A DNA stretch of 8,593 nucleotides from DASVDK01 sp036562265 [NCBI: Thermodesulfobacteriota bacterium] (GTDB lineage: Bacteria; DASVDK01), in the NCBI GenBank assembly GCA_036562265.1, contig DATCKS010000372.1:1-8593 (forward strand). The letters are read 5' to 3'. Shown one piece after another: positions 1 through 5,994 of the stretch. The notes under the pieces are model-generated. The model ran no database searches, was not told the origin of the DNA, and worked only from the letters and a program-made list of their open reading frames with translations. Numbering within the stretch: position 1 is the first letter of the stretch; every line of letters starts with the position of its first letter. The translations under genes and the position numbers were made by a program.

Positions 1-126
1 GGCACGGTCGGCACGACCATCGTCGGCATGTGGCTGTTCGGCGAGCCGGCGAGCGCCGCCCGGCTCGCCTGCATCGGGCTCATCGTCGCCGGCATCCTCG
101 GGCTCAAGCTGGTCACCCCGTCGTGA
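1..126 (+). CDS. SMR-family efflux transporter (SugE/Gdx-like), C-terminal fragment
   Basis: The reading frame is open from the first base of the window to a TGA at 124-126 and gives 41 residues, so the start and roughly the first two thirds of the protein lie upstream. The visible part reads as the last loop and fourth membrane helix of a small multidrug resistance protein. It has a [18 protein letters not shown] segment, followed by a hydrophobic helix ending in [10 protein letters not shown]. The FGEPAS loop and the GLKL ending resemble the SugE/Gdx branch, which exports guanidinium or quaternary ammonium compounds in exchange for protons across the inner membrane, more than EmrE. That subfamily call is inference from a short tail. 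The gene appears to end its own transcription unit, because leuA has its own promoter downstream. Confidence 0.8.
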   Translation, partial: GTVGTTIVGMWLFGEPASAARLACIGLIVAGILGLKLVTPS

Positions 127-138
127 CCGGGCGCTCCG

Positions 139-156
139 GCCCCGGCTTCGCGGGGC
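139..156 (+). terminator. GC hairpin after the SMR gene, possible weak terminator
   Basis: GCCCCG (139-144) pairs perfectly with CGGGGC (151-156) around a 6-base loop, 12 bases after the SMR stop codon. No T tract follows, so this is at best a weak or factor-assisted terminator. Short GC stems of this kind arise easily by chance in such GC-rich DNA. I see nothing else supportable between here and the leuA promoter at 242. Confidence 0.25.
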
Positions 157-241
157 ACGGGGGCCCGCCGCCTCGTCTCGGCTGCCGCCCTCTCGAGGAC
201 CGGCGTCGCGGGGGTACCGCCCGCTCCGGCACCGGGGGCGC

Positions 242-270
242 TTGACAGGCTGGACGCGTGCCACTAGACT
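242..270 (+). promoter_or_regulatory. Housekeeping-sigma promoter of the leuA leader transcript
   Basis: A consensus -35 hexamer TTGACA (242-247) is followed, after exactly 17 bases, by TAGACT (265-270), which matches four of six positions of the TATAAT consensus. In DNA this GC-rich a perfect -35 with ideal spacing is unlikely to be chance. The expected transcription start is about 277-279, right at or next to the ATG of the leader ORF at 279. The leader peptide would therefore be translated from an essentially leaderless transcript. It is the only convincing promoter ahead of leuA. Confidence 0.75.
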
Positions 271-278
271 GCCGGGCA

Positions 279-398
279 ATGTACGAGCGCCGGTCCCTTC
301 GCACCCTAGCGCTAGGCCTTACCCGGCTCGCCGCGGCGGAGCTAGCCGCGAGCGAGCGCGTTCGGCCGGCGGTGCGGGGGCACCGGGCGGCCCGGTAA
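279..398 (+). CDS. Leucine-rich leader peptide of the leuA attenuator (39 aa)
   Basis: This small ORF runs from ATG at 279 to TAA at 396-398. It begins MYERRSLRTLALGLTRLAAA and has six leucines in its first 22 residues, at 7, 10, 12, 14, 17 and 22. Their codons are CTT, CTA, CTA, CTT, CTC and CTA, and I noticed no in-frame CTA in leuA, where leucine is CTC or CTG. Rare leucine codons clustered in a short ORF between a promoter and a terminator ahead of a leucine-biosynthesis gene are the hallmark of a ribosome-mediated attenuator. The peptide itself probably has no function. There is no Shine-Dalgarno sequence before the ATG, and the predicted transcription start lies 0-2 bases upstream, so initiation is probably leaderless. 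The second half is Arg/Ala-rich and may matter only as RNA. The ORF is too short and too atypical to be supported by homology here. Confidence 0.65.
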   Translation: MYERRSLRTLALGLTRLAAAELAASERVRPAVRGHRAAR

Positions 399-490
399 CG
401 GGAAGACCCGAACCCGGCAGACCAGCCGGCGGGCGCCCACCGGGTCCCCCGGCGCGACATCCCAGGGACCACACGAACCCACCGACGGCC
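364..490 (+). promoter_or_regulatory. Candidate antiterminator pairing in the leuA leader
   Basis: GGCCGGCGGTG at 364-374, within the leader ORF just after the leucine codons, can pair with CACCGACGGCC at 480-490, which is part of the 5' arm and inner stem of the terminator. Ten of eleven positions match, with one G-A mismatch at 369/485. This pairing and the terminator hairpin exclude each other. The upstream arm can also fold locally, with CGGTGC (370-375) against GCACCG (380-385). A ribosome stalled on the leucine codons at 297-344 would leave 364-374 free, while one that reaches the stop at 396 would cover or refold the region. The base pairing is seen; the mechanism is inference. Other GC-rich pairings between the arms are also possible (for example 412-417 with 440-445, and 443-448 with 465-470). 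Confidence 0.45.
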
Positions 491-517
491 GAATGGCCCG
501 GTGGGTTTTTCGTTTTT
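476..517 (+). terminator. Intrinsic terminator (attenuator) upstream of leuA
   Basis: AACCCACCG (476-484) pairs perfectly with CGGTGGGTT (499-507). Inside, GGCC (487-490) pairs with GGCC (495-498) around a GAAT loop, with a two-base AC bulge. A TTTTT run at 506-510 and a second one at 513-517 follow directly. These are the only T runs of this kind seen in the window, so this is a convincing Rho-independent terminator. It lies about 200 bases downstream of the promoter and ends some 20 bases before the leuA ribosome-binding site. It must therefore be read through for leuA to be expressed, as in attenuation. Confidence 0.85.
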
Positions 518-535
518 GGGCGCAAGGCGAGTTGC

Positions 536-543
536 GAGGAGGT
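536..543 (+). promoter_or_regulatory. Ribosome-binding site of leuA
   Basis: GAGGAGGT is a full Shine-Dalgarno match lying 8 bases before the ATG at 552. It fixes the leuA start. It lies beyond the terminator T tract, so only read-through transcripts carry it. Confidence 0.85.
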
Positions 544-551
544 AAGGAACG

Positions 552-2105
552 ATGCCCCGACGCGTATGGATCTTCGACACGACGCTCCGCGACGGCGAGC
601 AGGTACCGGGCGCGAGCCTCCGGCTGCGCGAGAAGGTCGAGATCGCGCACCAGCTCGCGCGGCTCGGTGTGGACGTCATCGAGGCCGGCTTCCCGATCTC
701 CTCGCCGGGCGACTTCGAGGCGGTCCGCACCATCGCCCGCGAGGTGAAGGGCCGCGTCATCACGGGCCTCGCCCGTGCGGTCCAGGGGGACATCGAGTGC
801 CTCTACGAGGCGGTCAAGGACGCGGAGGCCCCCCGCCTCCACATCTTCCTCGGCTCCTCCGACATCCACATCGAGAAGAAGTTCCGCAAGGACCGCGAGC
901 AGGTGCTCGAGCAGGGCGTCTCGGCGGTCAAGTTCGGCAAGAAGCTCTGCTCCGAGATCGAGTACTCCACCGAGGACGCCTCCCGCACCGACTTCGACTA
1001 CCTCTGCCGCACGCTCGAGGCCGTGATCGACGCCGGCGCCACGGTCGTGAACATCCCCGACACCGTCGGCTACGCCTACCCGACGCAGTGGTTCGAGCTG
1101 ATCACGAAGATCCGCGAGCGGGTGCCGAACATCCACAAGGCGAAGATCAGCGTCCACTGCCACAACGACCTCGGGCTCGCGACCGCCAACAGCCTGGCCG
1201 CCGTCCTCGCCGGCGCCGACCAGGTGGAGTGCACCATCAACGGCATCGGCGAGCGGGCGGGCAACGCCTCCATGGAAGAGATCGTCATGGCGATGAAGAC
1301 CCGCAAGGACATCTTCTCGGACGTGGAGGTCAACATCAACACGACCGAGTTCATGCGGACCTCGAAGCTCGTCTCGACCCTCATGGGGATTCCGGTGCAG
1401 CCGAACAAGGCGATCGTCGGCAGCAACGCCTTCGCCCACTCCTCGGGCATCCACCAGGACGGCATCCTCAAGGACCGCTCGACCTACGAGATCATGCGTC
1501 CCGAGTCGGTCGGCGTGACGGAGCACAAGTTCGTGCTCACGGCGCGCTCGGGCCGGCACGCGCTCAAGCACCGCCTCCACGAGCTCGGCTACACGGTGGA
1601 GGAGGGGCCGAAGTTCGACAAGATCTACGAGCGGTTCATCATGATCGCCGACAGGAAGAAGCAGGTCTACGACGCCGACCTCGAGACGATCATGAAGGAC
1701 CAGATCTCGGCGGGCGAGGGGGAGTTCGATCTCGAGGCGATCGAGGTCGTGAGCGGGACCAACGCCGTGCCGACCGCGCGCGTCCGCCTCGTCAAGGGGG
1801 ACCAGCGGTTCGAGGACAGCGGCACCGGCGACGGTCCGGTGGACGCGGCCTTCAAGACGATCGACAAGGTCACCGGCGCCCGCGTGGAGCTGGCCGACTT
1901 CGCGGTCCGTGCGGTCACCAAGGGCCGCGAGGCGCTCGGCGAGGCGACCGTGGTCGTCAAGGCCGACGGCCAGGCCTTCACCGGCCGCGGCTCCTCCACC
2001 GACATCATCGAGGCGTCGGCCCGCGCCTACGTCGACGCGATCAACAAGGTCTTCGGCGCCGAGCAGCGCAACCTGGCGGCCGCCGAAGCCCGCATGGCCG
2101 TCTAA
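552..2105 (+). CDS. leuA: 2-isopropylmalate synthase (LeuA, type 1)
   Basis: The 517-residue product condenses acetyl-CoA with 2-oxoisovalerate to give 2-isopropylmalate, the first committed step of leucine synthesis in the cytoplasm. The N-terminal HMGL-like TIM barrel (about 1-270) begins with FDTTLRDGEQ (8-17), carrying the catalytic Arg and metal-binding Asp. It also contains SDIHIEKKF (103-111), HCHNDLGLATANS (202-214) with two metal-ligand histidines, and GIGERAGNAS (231-240) with the metal-ligand Asn. The linker contains SNAFAHSSGIHQDGILK (291-307), typical of isopropylmalate synthases. The C-terminal part (about 390-505) is the LeuA allosteric domain, with GRGSSTDIIEASARAYVDA (478-496), so leucine feedback inhibition is expected. 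Length is normal for the bacterial type-1 family. The paralogues homocitrate and citramalate synthase are less likely given this motif set. The ATG at 552 is fixed by a strong Shine-Dalgarno. Transcription is probably controlled by the leader attenuator upstream. Confidence 0.95.
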   Translation: MPRRVWIFDTTLRDGEQVPGASLRLREKVEIAHQLARLGVDVIEAGFPISSPGDFEAVRTIAREVKGRVITGLARAVQGDIECLYEAVKDAEAPRLHIFLGSSDIHIEKKFRKDREQVLEQGVSAVKFGKKLCSEIEYSTEDASRTDFDYLCRTLEAVIDAGATVVNIPDTVGYAYPTQWFELITKIRERVPNIHKAKISVHCHNDLGLATANSLAAVLAGADQVECTINGIGERAGNASMEEIVMAMKTRKDIFSDVEVNINTTEFMRTSKLVSTLMGIPVQPNKAIVGSNAFAHSSGIHQDGILKDRSTYEIMRPESVGVTEHKFVLTARSGRHALKHRLHELGYTVEEGPKFDKIYERFIMIADRKKQVYDADLETIMKDQISAGEGEFDLEAIEVVSGTNAVPTARVRLVKGDQRFEDSGTGDGPVDAAFKTIDKVTGARVELADFAVRAVTKGREALGEATVVVKADGQAFTGRGSSTDIIEASARAYVDAINKVFGAEQRNLAAAEARMAV

Positions 2106-2117
2106 CCCTTCCCACGA

Positions 2118-2157
2118 GCCCGCGGGGCGGTATGGTGAGTCGTACCGTCCCGCGGGC
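2118..2157 (+). terminator. Long near-perfect hairpin after leuA, probable terminator without a T tract
   Basis: The 15-base arms at 2118-2132 (GCCCGCGGGGCGGTA) and 2143-2157 (TACCGTCCCGCGGGC) pair throughout, with one G-U wobble in RNA and a 10-base loop. The hairpin starts 12 bases after the leuA stop. No T run follows, so it is not a textbook intrinsic terminator. It may still stop polymerase, protect the 3' end of the leuA mRNA, or act on both strands. Apart from this and the repeat at 2281-2307, the 2106-2344 gap shows no gene and no convincing promoter. Confidence 0.5.
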
Positions 2158-2280
2158 GGCCGCGGCCCGGCACCGGCGTGCCCGGGGCGGGCGGCCGTAC
2201 CCGCATCCCGCATGATACCCTGTCGATGGCGTAAGGCTCGGTGCCACGGGCGCCGGTGCGACGCTCGGGGCCTGACCGCG

Positions 2281-2307
2281 CGCCGGTCCGGCGGCACGCC
2301 GGTCCGG
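2281..2307. repeat. Pair of 11-bp direct repeats upstream of the ABC operon
   Basis: CGCCGGTCCGG occurs at 2281-2291 and again at 2297-2307, a 16-base period, about 38 bases before the GTG start of the ABC ATPase. Two identical direct copies close to a gene start can be a regulator-binding site. In DNA this GC-rich it could also be chance, and no promoter elements were found near it to support an operator role. Confidence 0.3.
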
Positions 2308-2344
2308 GGCGCGCGGGTGCGGAGGATCGGGAGGAGGGGTCGAT

Positions 2345-3133
2345 GTGAAGCCGCTTGTCGAGGTCGACAGGGTTTCCAAGGTCTTCGAGAAGGACGGCCG
2401 GACGGTCGAGGCGCTCCGCGAGGTGAGCTTCGACGTCCGCCGCGGCGAGCTGCTCGCGCTCATCGGCGCGTCGGGATGCGGCAAGTCGACGCTCCTCAAC
2501 CTCATGGGCGGGCTCCTCATGCCGTCCGCGGGCGAGATTCGCTACGACGGGGCGCCGGTGCGCGACGTGAACACCCGCATGGGCTACATCACGCAGCACG
2601 ATACGCTGCTGCCCTGGCGCACCGTCGAGGGCAACGTGCGGATCGCCCTCGAGCTGAAGGGGCTTTCGGCCGCCGAGCAGGCGGAGCGGGCGCGGGCCAT
2701 GATCCGGCGGGTGGGGCTCGCCGAGTTCGAGCGTCACTACCCGCACGAGCTGTCGGGCGGCATGCGCAAGCGGGTGGGGCTCGCGCGCGCCCTCGTCTAC
2801 GACCCGGAGGCGCTCCTCATGGACGAGCCCTTCGGCGCGCTCGACGCCCAGCTCCGCGTCGTCATGCAGGGCGAGCTGCTCCGGATCTGGGAGGCGAGCG
2901 GCAAGACGATCGTCTTCGTCACGCACGACCTCGACGAGGCGCTGGTGCTGTCGGACCGCATCGTCGTCCTCTCGCGCCGCCCGGGCCGGCTCAAGGCGAT
3001 CGTCGACGTGGCGCTGCCGAGGCCGCGCGACATCAACGGCGTCCGGTACCTCCCCGAGTACCGCGACCTCCACGCCCGGCTCTGGGACCTCCTCAAGGAC
3101 GACGTCCTGGCGGCCGCGGAGACGGACCGATGA
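2345..3133 (+). CDS. ABC transporter ATP-binding protein, NitT/TauT (SsuB/TauB-like) type
   Basis: This 262-residue nucleotide-binding subunit powers import through the permease encoded next to it, at the inner face of the membrane. The visible motifs are Walker A GASGCGKST (41-49), the Q-loop ITQHDTLLPWRTVEGN (82-97), signature LSGGMRKRVGLARAL (136-150), Walker B ALLMDEPFGALD (156-167) and the H-loop THDLDEAL (193-200). All catalytic residues are present. The LLPW after the Q-loop and the LSRRPGR segment (209-215) are typical of the nitrate/sulfonate/taurine importer class, but substrate cannot be read from them. The start is GTG at 2345, preceded by GAGGAGG (2331-2337) with a 7-base gap; the ATG at 2343 is followed at once by TGA and cannot be the start. 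The stop codon overlaps the permease ATG (ATGA at 3130-3133), so the two are translationally coupled. Confidence 0.92.
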   Translation: MKPLVEVDRVSKVFEKDGRTVEALREVSFDVRRGELLALIGASGCGKSTLLNLMGGLLMPSAGEIRYDGAPVRDVNTRMGYITQHDTLLPWRTVEGNVRIALELKGLSAAEQAERARAMIRRVGLAEFERHYPHELSGGMRKRVGLARALVYDPEALLMDEPFGALDAQLRVVMQGELLRIWEASGKTIVFVTHDLDEALVLSDRIVVLSRRPGRLKAIVDVALPRPRDINGVRYLPEYRDLHARLWDLLKDDVLAAAETDR

Positions 3134-3900
3134 GGCTCTGGATCACGCGGGGCATCCTGGCCGTGGCGTTCGTCCTCGCCTGGGAGGCGGCGGGCCTCTG
3201 GGTCATCGACCCGTTCTTCATCAGCCGCCCGAGCCTCGTCGCGGCGGTGCTCGTCGAGTGGACCCTGAACGGCCGGCTCATCCACCACACCTGGATCACC
3301 GTCCAGGAGATGCTCCTGGGCCTCGCGCTCGGCTCCCTGGTCGGCATCGTCGTGGGGCTCGCCCTGGGACTCCGGCCGGGACTGGCGCGACTCCTCGACC
3401 CGTTCGTCATGGGCGCCTACGCCCTGCCGAAGGTCGCCCTGGGCCCGCTCTTCATCCTCTGGTTCGGCATCGGCATCACGATGAAGATCATGCTCTCGGC
3501 GGTGATCGTCTTCTTCCTGGTCTTCTTCAACACGCTGGCCGGGGTGCGGGCGGTCGACCGCAGCCTCGTGGCGGTCATCCGGATGATGGGGGCGACGCGC
3601 GCGCAGGTCGTGCGCAAGGTGGTGATCCCCTCGGCGCTGGTCTGGATCTTCCTCGGCCTGCGGGTCTCGGTCCCCTACGCGCTGATCGGCGCGGTCGTGG
3701 GCGAGATCATCGCCTCGAATCGGGGACTCGGCTTCCTCCTCTCGAGCGCGGCGGGGTACCTGGATACCCCGGGCCTCTTCGCGGCGCTCATCGCCCTCAT
3801 GGTTCTGGCGATCCTCGTGAACGGGGGGGTGGACCTGCTCGAGCGGCGCTTCCTCAAGTGGCGGCCGGCCGAGGCGGCCGGCGACGGAGGGGGACTGTGA
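3130..3900 (+). CDS. ABC transporter permease, NitT/TauT (SsuC/TauC-like) type
   Basis: The 256-residue inner-membrane subunit has about six hydrophobic helices, at roughly 7-24, 60-82, 95-115, 118-138, 170-192 and 213-233. Its BPD_transp_1 core carries the cytoplasmic EAA-type loop around MMGATRAQVVRKVVIPSALV (152-171), which docks on the ATPase. WFGIGITMKI (111-120) and GEIIASNRGLG (191-201) are familiar from the taurine/sulfonate/nitrate/pyrimidine-precursor permeases. The length is normal for this subfamily. The start ATG overlaps the ATPase stop, and its own TGA overlaps the GTG of the next gene, so the three genes form one unit. No substrate-binding protein is encoded in the window, so the ligand is unknown; it may be encoded elsewhere or act from a distant locus. 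Confidence 0.92.
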   Translation: MRLWITRGILAVAFVLAWEAAGLWVIDPFFISRPSLVAAVLVEWTLNGRLIHHTWITVQEMLLGLALGSLVGIVVGLALGLRPGLARLLDPFVMGAYALPKVALGPLFILWFGIGITMKIMLSAVIVFFLVFFNTLAGVRAVDRSLVAVIRMMGATRAQVVRKVVIPSALVWIFLGLRVSVPYALIGAVVGEIIASNRGLGFLLSSAAGYLDTPGLFAALIALMVLAILVNGGVDLLERRFLKWRPAEAAGDGGGL

Positions 3901-4871
3901 GCACGACGGGTGCCACGCACGCGTCGGGCGAGGCCTCGACGCCGCCGTCGGCCGAGGCGATACGGCTCGGGCTCGGGGCGATCCGTCGCAACCGGCACCG
4001 GCGACTGCACCTCTACGGCCACTTCCTCGAACTCGGCTGGCACGTCGTGCGGCCGGGGACCGTGCGCGCCACGCTGCCCGTGACCCGACGGCTCTGGGAC
4101 GACCGGGGCGTGGTGGCCGCAACACCGATCGCGACCCTGGCGGACGTCGCCATGGGGCTCGCGCTCCGCTCGCGCCGGCAGGCAACCGGCATGCGCTTCG
4201 CGACGGCGAGCCTCGACATCCACCACGCGGAGGCGCCCCGGTCGGGCCGCGTGACGGCGGTCGCGACCGTCTTCGCGGCCGAGGGGTCGCTGGGACTCGT
4301 CCGCTGCGAGGTGACCGCGCCGGGCGCGCGCCCGGTGGCCCTGGCCACGGGCGCCTTCCTCTGCCGGCCGCTCCCGGCGGGCATCGAGGCGCCGGACCTT
4401 AGGGTCGTCAAGCGGATGGCGACCCGTCCGCCGGCCGAGGGCCCGTGGGACGCCGGCCTGTCGGCCGAAGAGCGGCGGTTCGTCGTCGACCTCGGCCGGG
4501 CGCTCGAGCGGCAGCTGGGCGCCGCGGACCCGTTCGCGGCCTACCTCGGCATCGAGGTCCTCGACGCGCCGCAGGGCGAGGCGCGGATACGGCTGCCGGC
4601 CGCCGCGACGGTCGCCAACCGGGTCGGTCACGTACAGGACGGCGTCCTCCACGGCCTCGCCGCGCTCGCCTGCGGCCGCGCGGCCGGCGGGCGGCCGCGC
4701 GGGGTGTCCGTGCGGTTCCTCCGTCCCGCCGCCACGGGGACCGTGACGGCGGCCGCCCGCGTCGTCCACACCGGGCGAGAGGTGGCGGTCGTGCAGTGCG
4801 ACCTCACCGACGACGAGGGGCGGCTCGTCGCCACCGCGACGGCCAGCGTGCAGCGCGCGACCGAGGGCTGA
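3897..4871 (+). CDS. Tandem hotdog-fold protein, putative acyl-CoA thioesterase
   Basis: The 324-residue product looks like two PaaI/4HBT-type hotdog domains in one chain. The first spans about 38-157, with a WHVVRPGTVRATLPVT strand, an IATLADVAMGLAL helix (78-90) and an ATGAFLCRP end. The second spans about 210-320, with YLGIEVLDAPQGEARIRLP (216-234), a central helix segment GHVQDGVLHGLAAL (244-257) and final strands VAVVQCDL and VATATASVQ. Hotdog proteins usually hydrolyse acyl-CoA thioesters, some act as hydratases, and two fused domains can form the dimer-like active site within one polypeptide. The usual HGG motif with a helix Asp/Glu is not clear in either half, so activity is uncertain. 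The start is GTG at 3897, overlapping the permease TGA (GTGA), which implies coupling to the transporter. A role in handling an imported carboxylic acid after CoA activation is inference only. Confidence 0.7.
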   Translation: MSTTGATHASGEASTPPSAEAIRLGLGAIRRNRHRRLHLYGHFLELGWHVVRPGTVRATLPVTRRLWDDRGVVAATPIATLADVAMGLALRSRRQATGMRFATASLDIHHAEAPRSGRVTAVATVFAAEGSLGLVRCEVTAPGARPVALATGAFLCRPLPAGIEAPDLRVVKRMATRPPAEGPWDAGLSAEERRFVVDLGRALERQLGAADPFAAYLGIEVLDAPQGEARIRLPAAATVANRVGHVQDGVLHGLAALACGRAAGGRPRGVSVRFLRPAATGTVTAAARVVHTGREVAVVQCDLTDDEGRLVATATASVQRATEG

Positions 4872-4879
4872 GGCGAGGT

Positions 4880-4925
4880 CCGGGCCCCTTCGCGGTGGTC
4901 GGTCGCCTGCATGGCGAGGGCCCGG
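4880..4925 (+). terminator. Hairpin after the ABC/hotdog operon, possible terminator
   Basis: CCGGGCCC (4880-4887) and TCGC (4890-4893) pair with the continuous arm GCGAGGGCCCGG (4914-4925). This gives 12 pairs with a two-base bulge and a 20-base loop, starting 8 bases after the hotdog gene stop. No T run follows. Its position between the operon end and a new promoter suits a transcription stop, but the evidence is structural only. Confidence 0.35.
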
Positions 4926-4994
4926 GAAGCATCGCGTCGGCGCGGCCCGAGTCTGGCAGCGCTCGCGCGTGGGCGGCGGTGCGGCTGCTGGACT

Positions 4995-5003
4995 TGCTAT
5001 ACT
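4995..5003 (+). promoter_or_regulatory. Extended -10 promoter of the DHH phosphoesterase gene
   Basis: TGCTATACT contains the extended -10 TGn motif followed by TATACT (4998-5003), five of six matches to consensus. No good -35 hexamer lies 16-18 bases upstream, which is common for extended -10 promoters. Transcription would start near 5010, leaving about 20 bases of leader before the ATG at 5032. It would exclude the in-frame upstream GTG at 4969 as the start. Confidence 0.55.
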
Positions 5004-5031
5004 GATCGGCTTGGCTACAGCAGGGGGATCC

Positions 5032-5994
5032 ATGGCATTGCTCTCGCCCGAAGACCTGGACCGACGACCGGTGCGGGTCATCACGCACAACGCCTGCCTC
5101 GACGGCTCCGCGGCGGCGGCCATGGTACGGCTCGCCCTGCCGGGCGGGCCGTTCGAGGTGCACTTCGCCGAGCACCCGGAGATCCCCGACCTGCTCGCGA
5201 AGGCCCATCCGGGCGGGCTCCTGTTCTTCCTCGACCTCTCGACGCCCGACCCGGGCGCGCTGGCGCGCCTGGCCGAGCTGAACGCGAAGGGGACGCGCGT
5301 GATCTGGCTCGACCACCACCAGAGCGCCATCCCCCTCCGCTCGAAGGTGCCGGGGCCGCTCTTCCACGTGGAACTGGTCGAGGGCGTTTCGGCGACGCGC
5401 CTCACGTTCGACTACCTGCGCCAGGTGGTCCCGTCGCTCGAGTCGGCCCGGATCCTGGCGGACCTTGCCGACGACCGCGACCTCTGGCGCAACACCGACC
5501 CGCGCAGCGAGGCGCTCTCCGACGCCATCGGGCTCCTCGGCAGCGAGGCGACGTTCGACGACCTCTGCCAGATGCCGGCGCTCGGCCGCGTCCCGGACCG
5601 CCTCGCCCAGGCGGCGGCCAAGGCGCAGGCACGCAAGCAGGAGGCGATCGCCCAGGCGAAGGCCGGACTCGTCGTGCGGCCGGTCGACGGCACCGGCATC
5701 GAGGTCGCCGTCGCGCCGTGCGACCGCTACGCGAGCGACGTGGGACACGCGCTCGGCGCGCCGAACCGTCTCGTCGTGCTCGCCTCGCCCTCGCGCAAGC
5801 GGTTCTCGATGCGCGGGCCGGGCGAGCCGCCGCTCAACGCCGCGACGCTCACCGCGCGACTCGGCGGCGGCGGCCACCCGCAGGCGGCCGGCGCTCCCTG
5901 GCCGAACCCGACGACGCTCGAGGATCTCGCGGACACGATCGTCGCGCTCGTGCGCGAGGAGATGGCGCGCGACGGCTCGGACCGGAAGTCGTAG
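5032..5994 (+). CDS. DHH/DHHA1-family phosphoesterase (NrnB-like)
   Basis: The 320-residue protein belongs to the DHH superfamily of manganese-dependent phosphodiesterases, whose members cleave short oligonucleotides, cyclic dinucleotides or related phosphoesters in the cytoplasm. In order it shows THNACLDGSAAAAM (18-31, motif I of the HxxCxDG type), FLDLSTPD (66-73, motif II), WLDHHQSA (92-99, the DHH motif) and LADDRDLW (145-152, motif IV). The C-terminal DHHA1 glycine motif LGGGGHPQAAGA (277-288) binds the nucleic acid or nucleotide. Motif I is the form seen in NrnB-type proteins rather than in RecJ or NrnA/PAP phosphatases, so an oligoribonuclease or cyclic nucleotide role is plausible but not proven. 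ATG 5032 is preferred because it follows the promoter at 4995-5003 and an AGGGGG at 5022-5027, though the 4-base spacing is short. It appears to be transcribed on its own or to lead the genes that follow. Confidence 0.85.
   Translation: MALLSPEDLDRRPVRVITHNACLDGSAAAAMVRLALPGGPFEVHFAEHPEIPDLLAKAHPGGLLFFLDLSTPDPGALARLAELNAKGTRVIWLDHHQSAIPLRSKVPGPLFHVELVEGVSATRLTFDYLRQVVPSLESARILADLADDRDLWRNTDPRSEALSDAIGLLGSEATFDDLCQMPALGRVPDRLAQAAAKAQARKQEAIAQAKAGLVVRPVDGTGIEVAVAPCDRYASDVGHALGAPNRLVVLASPSRKRFSMRGPGEPPLNAATLTARLGGGGHPQAAGAPWPNPTTLEDLADTIVALVREEMARDGSDRKS

Noticed and set aside
271-551. T-box riboswitch upstream of leuA
   Set aside because: No match to the conserved T-box antiterminator sequence (AGGGTGGNACCGCG-like) was found. 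The Leu-codon ORF explains the terminator better.
242-2215. A 657-codon plus-strand frame overlapping the leader and leuA
   Set aside because: It is out of frame with leuA, is Arg/Gly/Pro-rich, and would read through the promoter and terminator. It is a shadow.
342-2297. A 651-codon open frame on the minus strand across leuA
   Set aside because: It is antisense to a clear leuA. Its product is Arg/Asp/His/Val-rich with no domain pattern, typical of the shadow frame of a high-GC gene.
2160-2344. TPP riboswitch ahead of the ABC genes, since related importers carry thiamine precursors
   Set aside because: The conserved CTGAGA and ACCTGATCTGG-type elements are absent; only chance fragments such as CTGA are seen.
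2343-2348. ATG start for the ABC ATPase at 2343
   Set aside because: The next codon is TGA. The GTG at 2345 opens the correct frame with a good Shine-Dalgarno.
2797-4185. A 462-codon minus-strand frame across the ABC genes
   Set aside because: It is antisense to three recognisable coupled genes, and its composition is low-complexity Arg/Asp/Pro.
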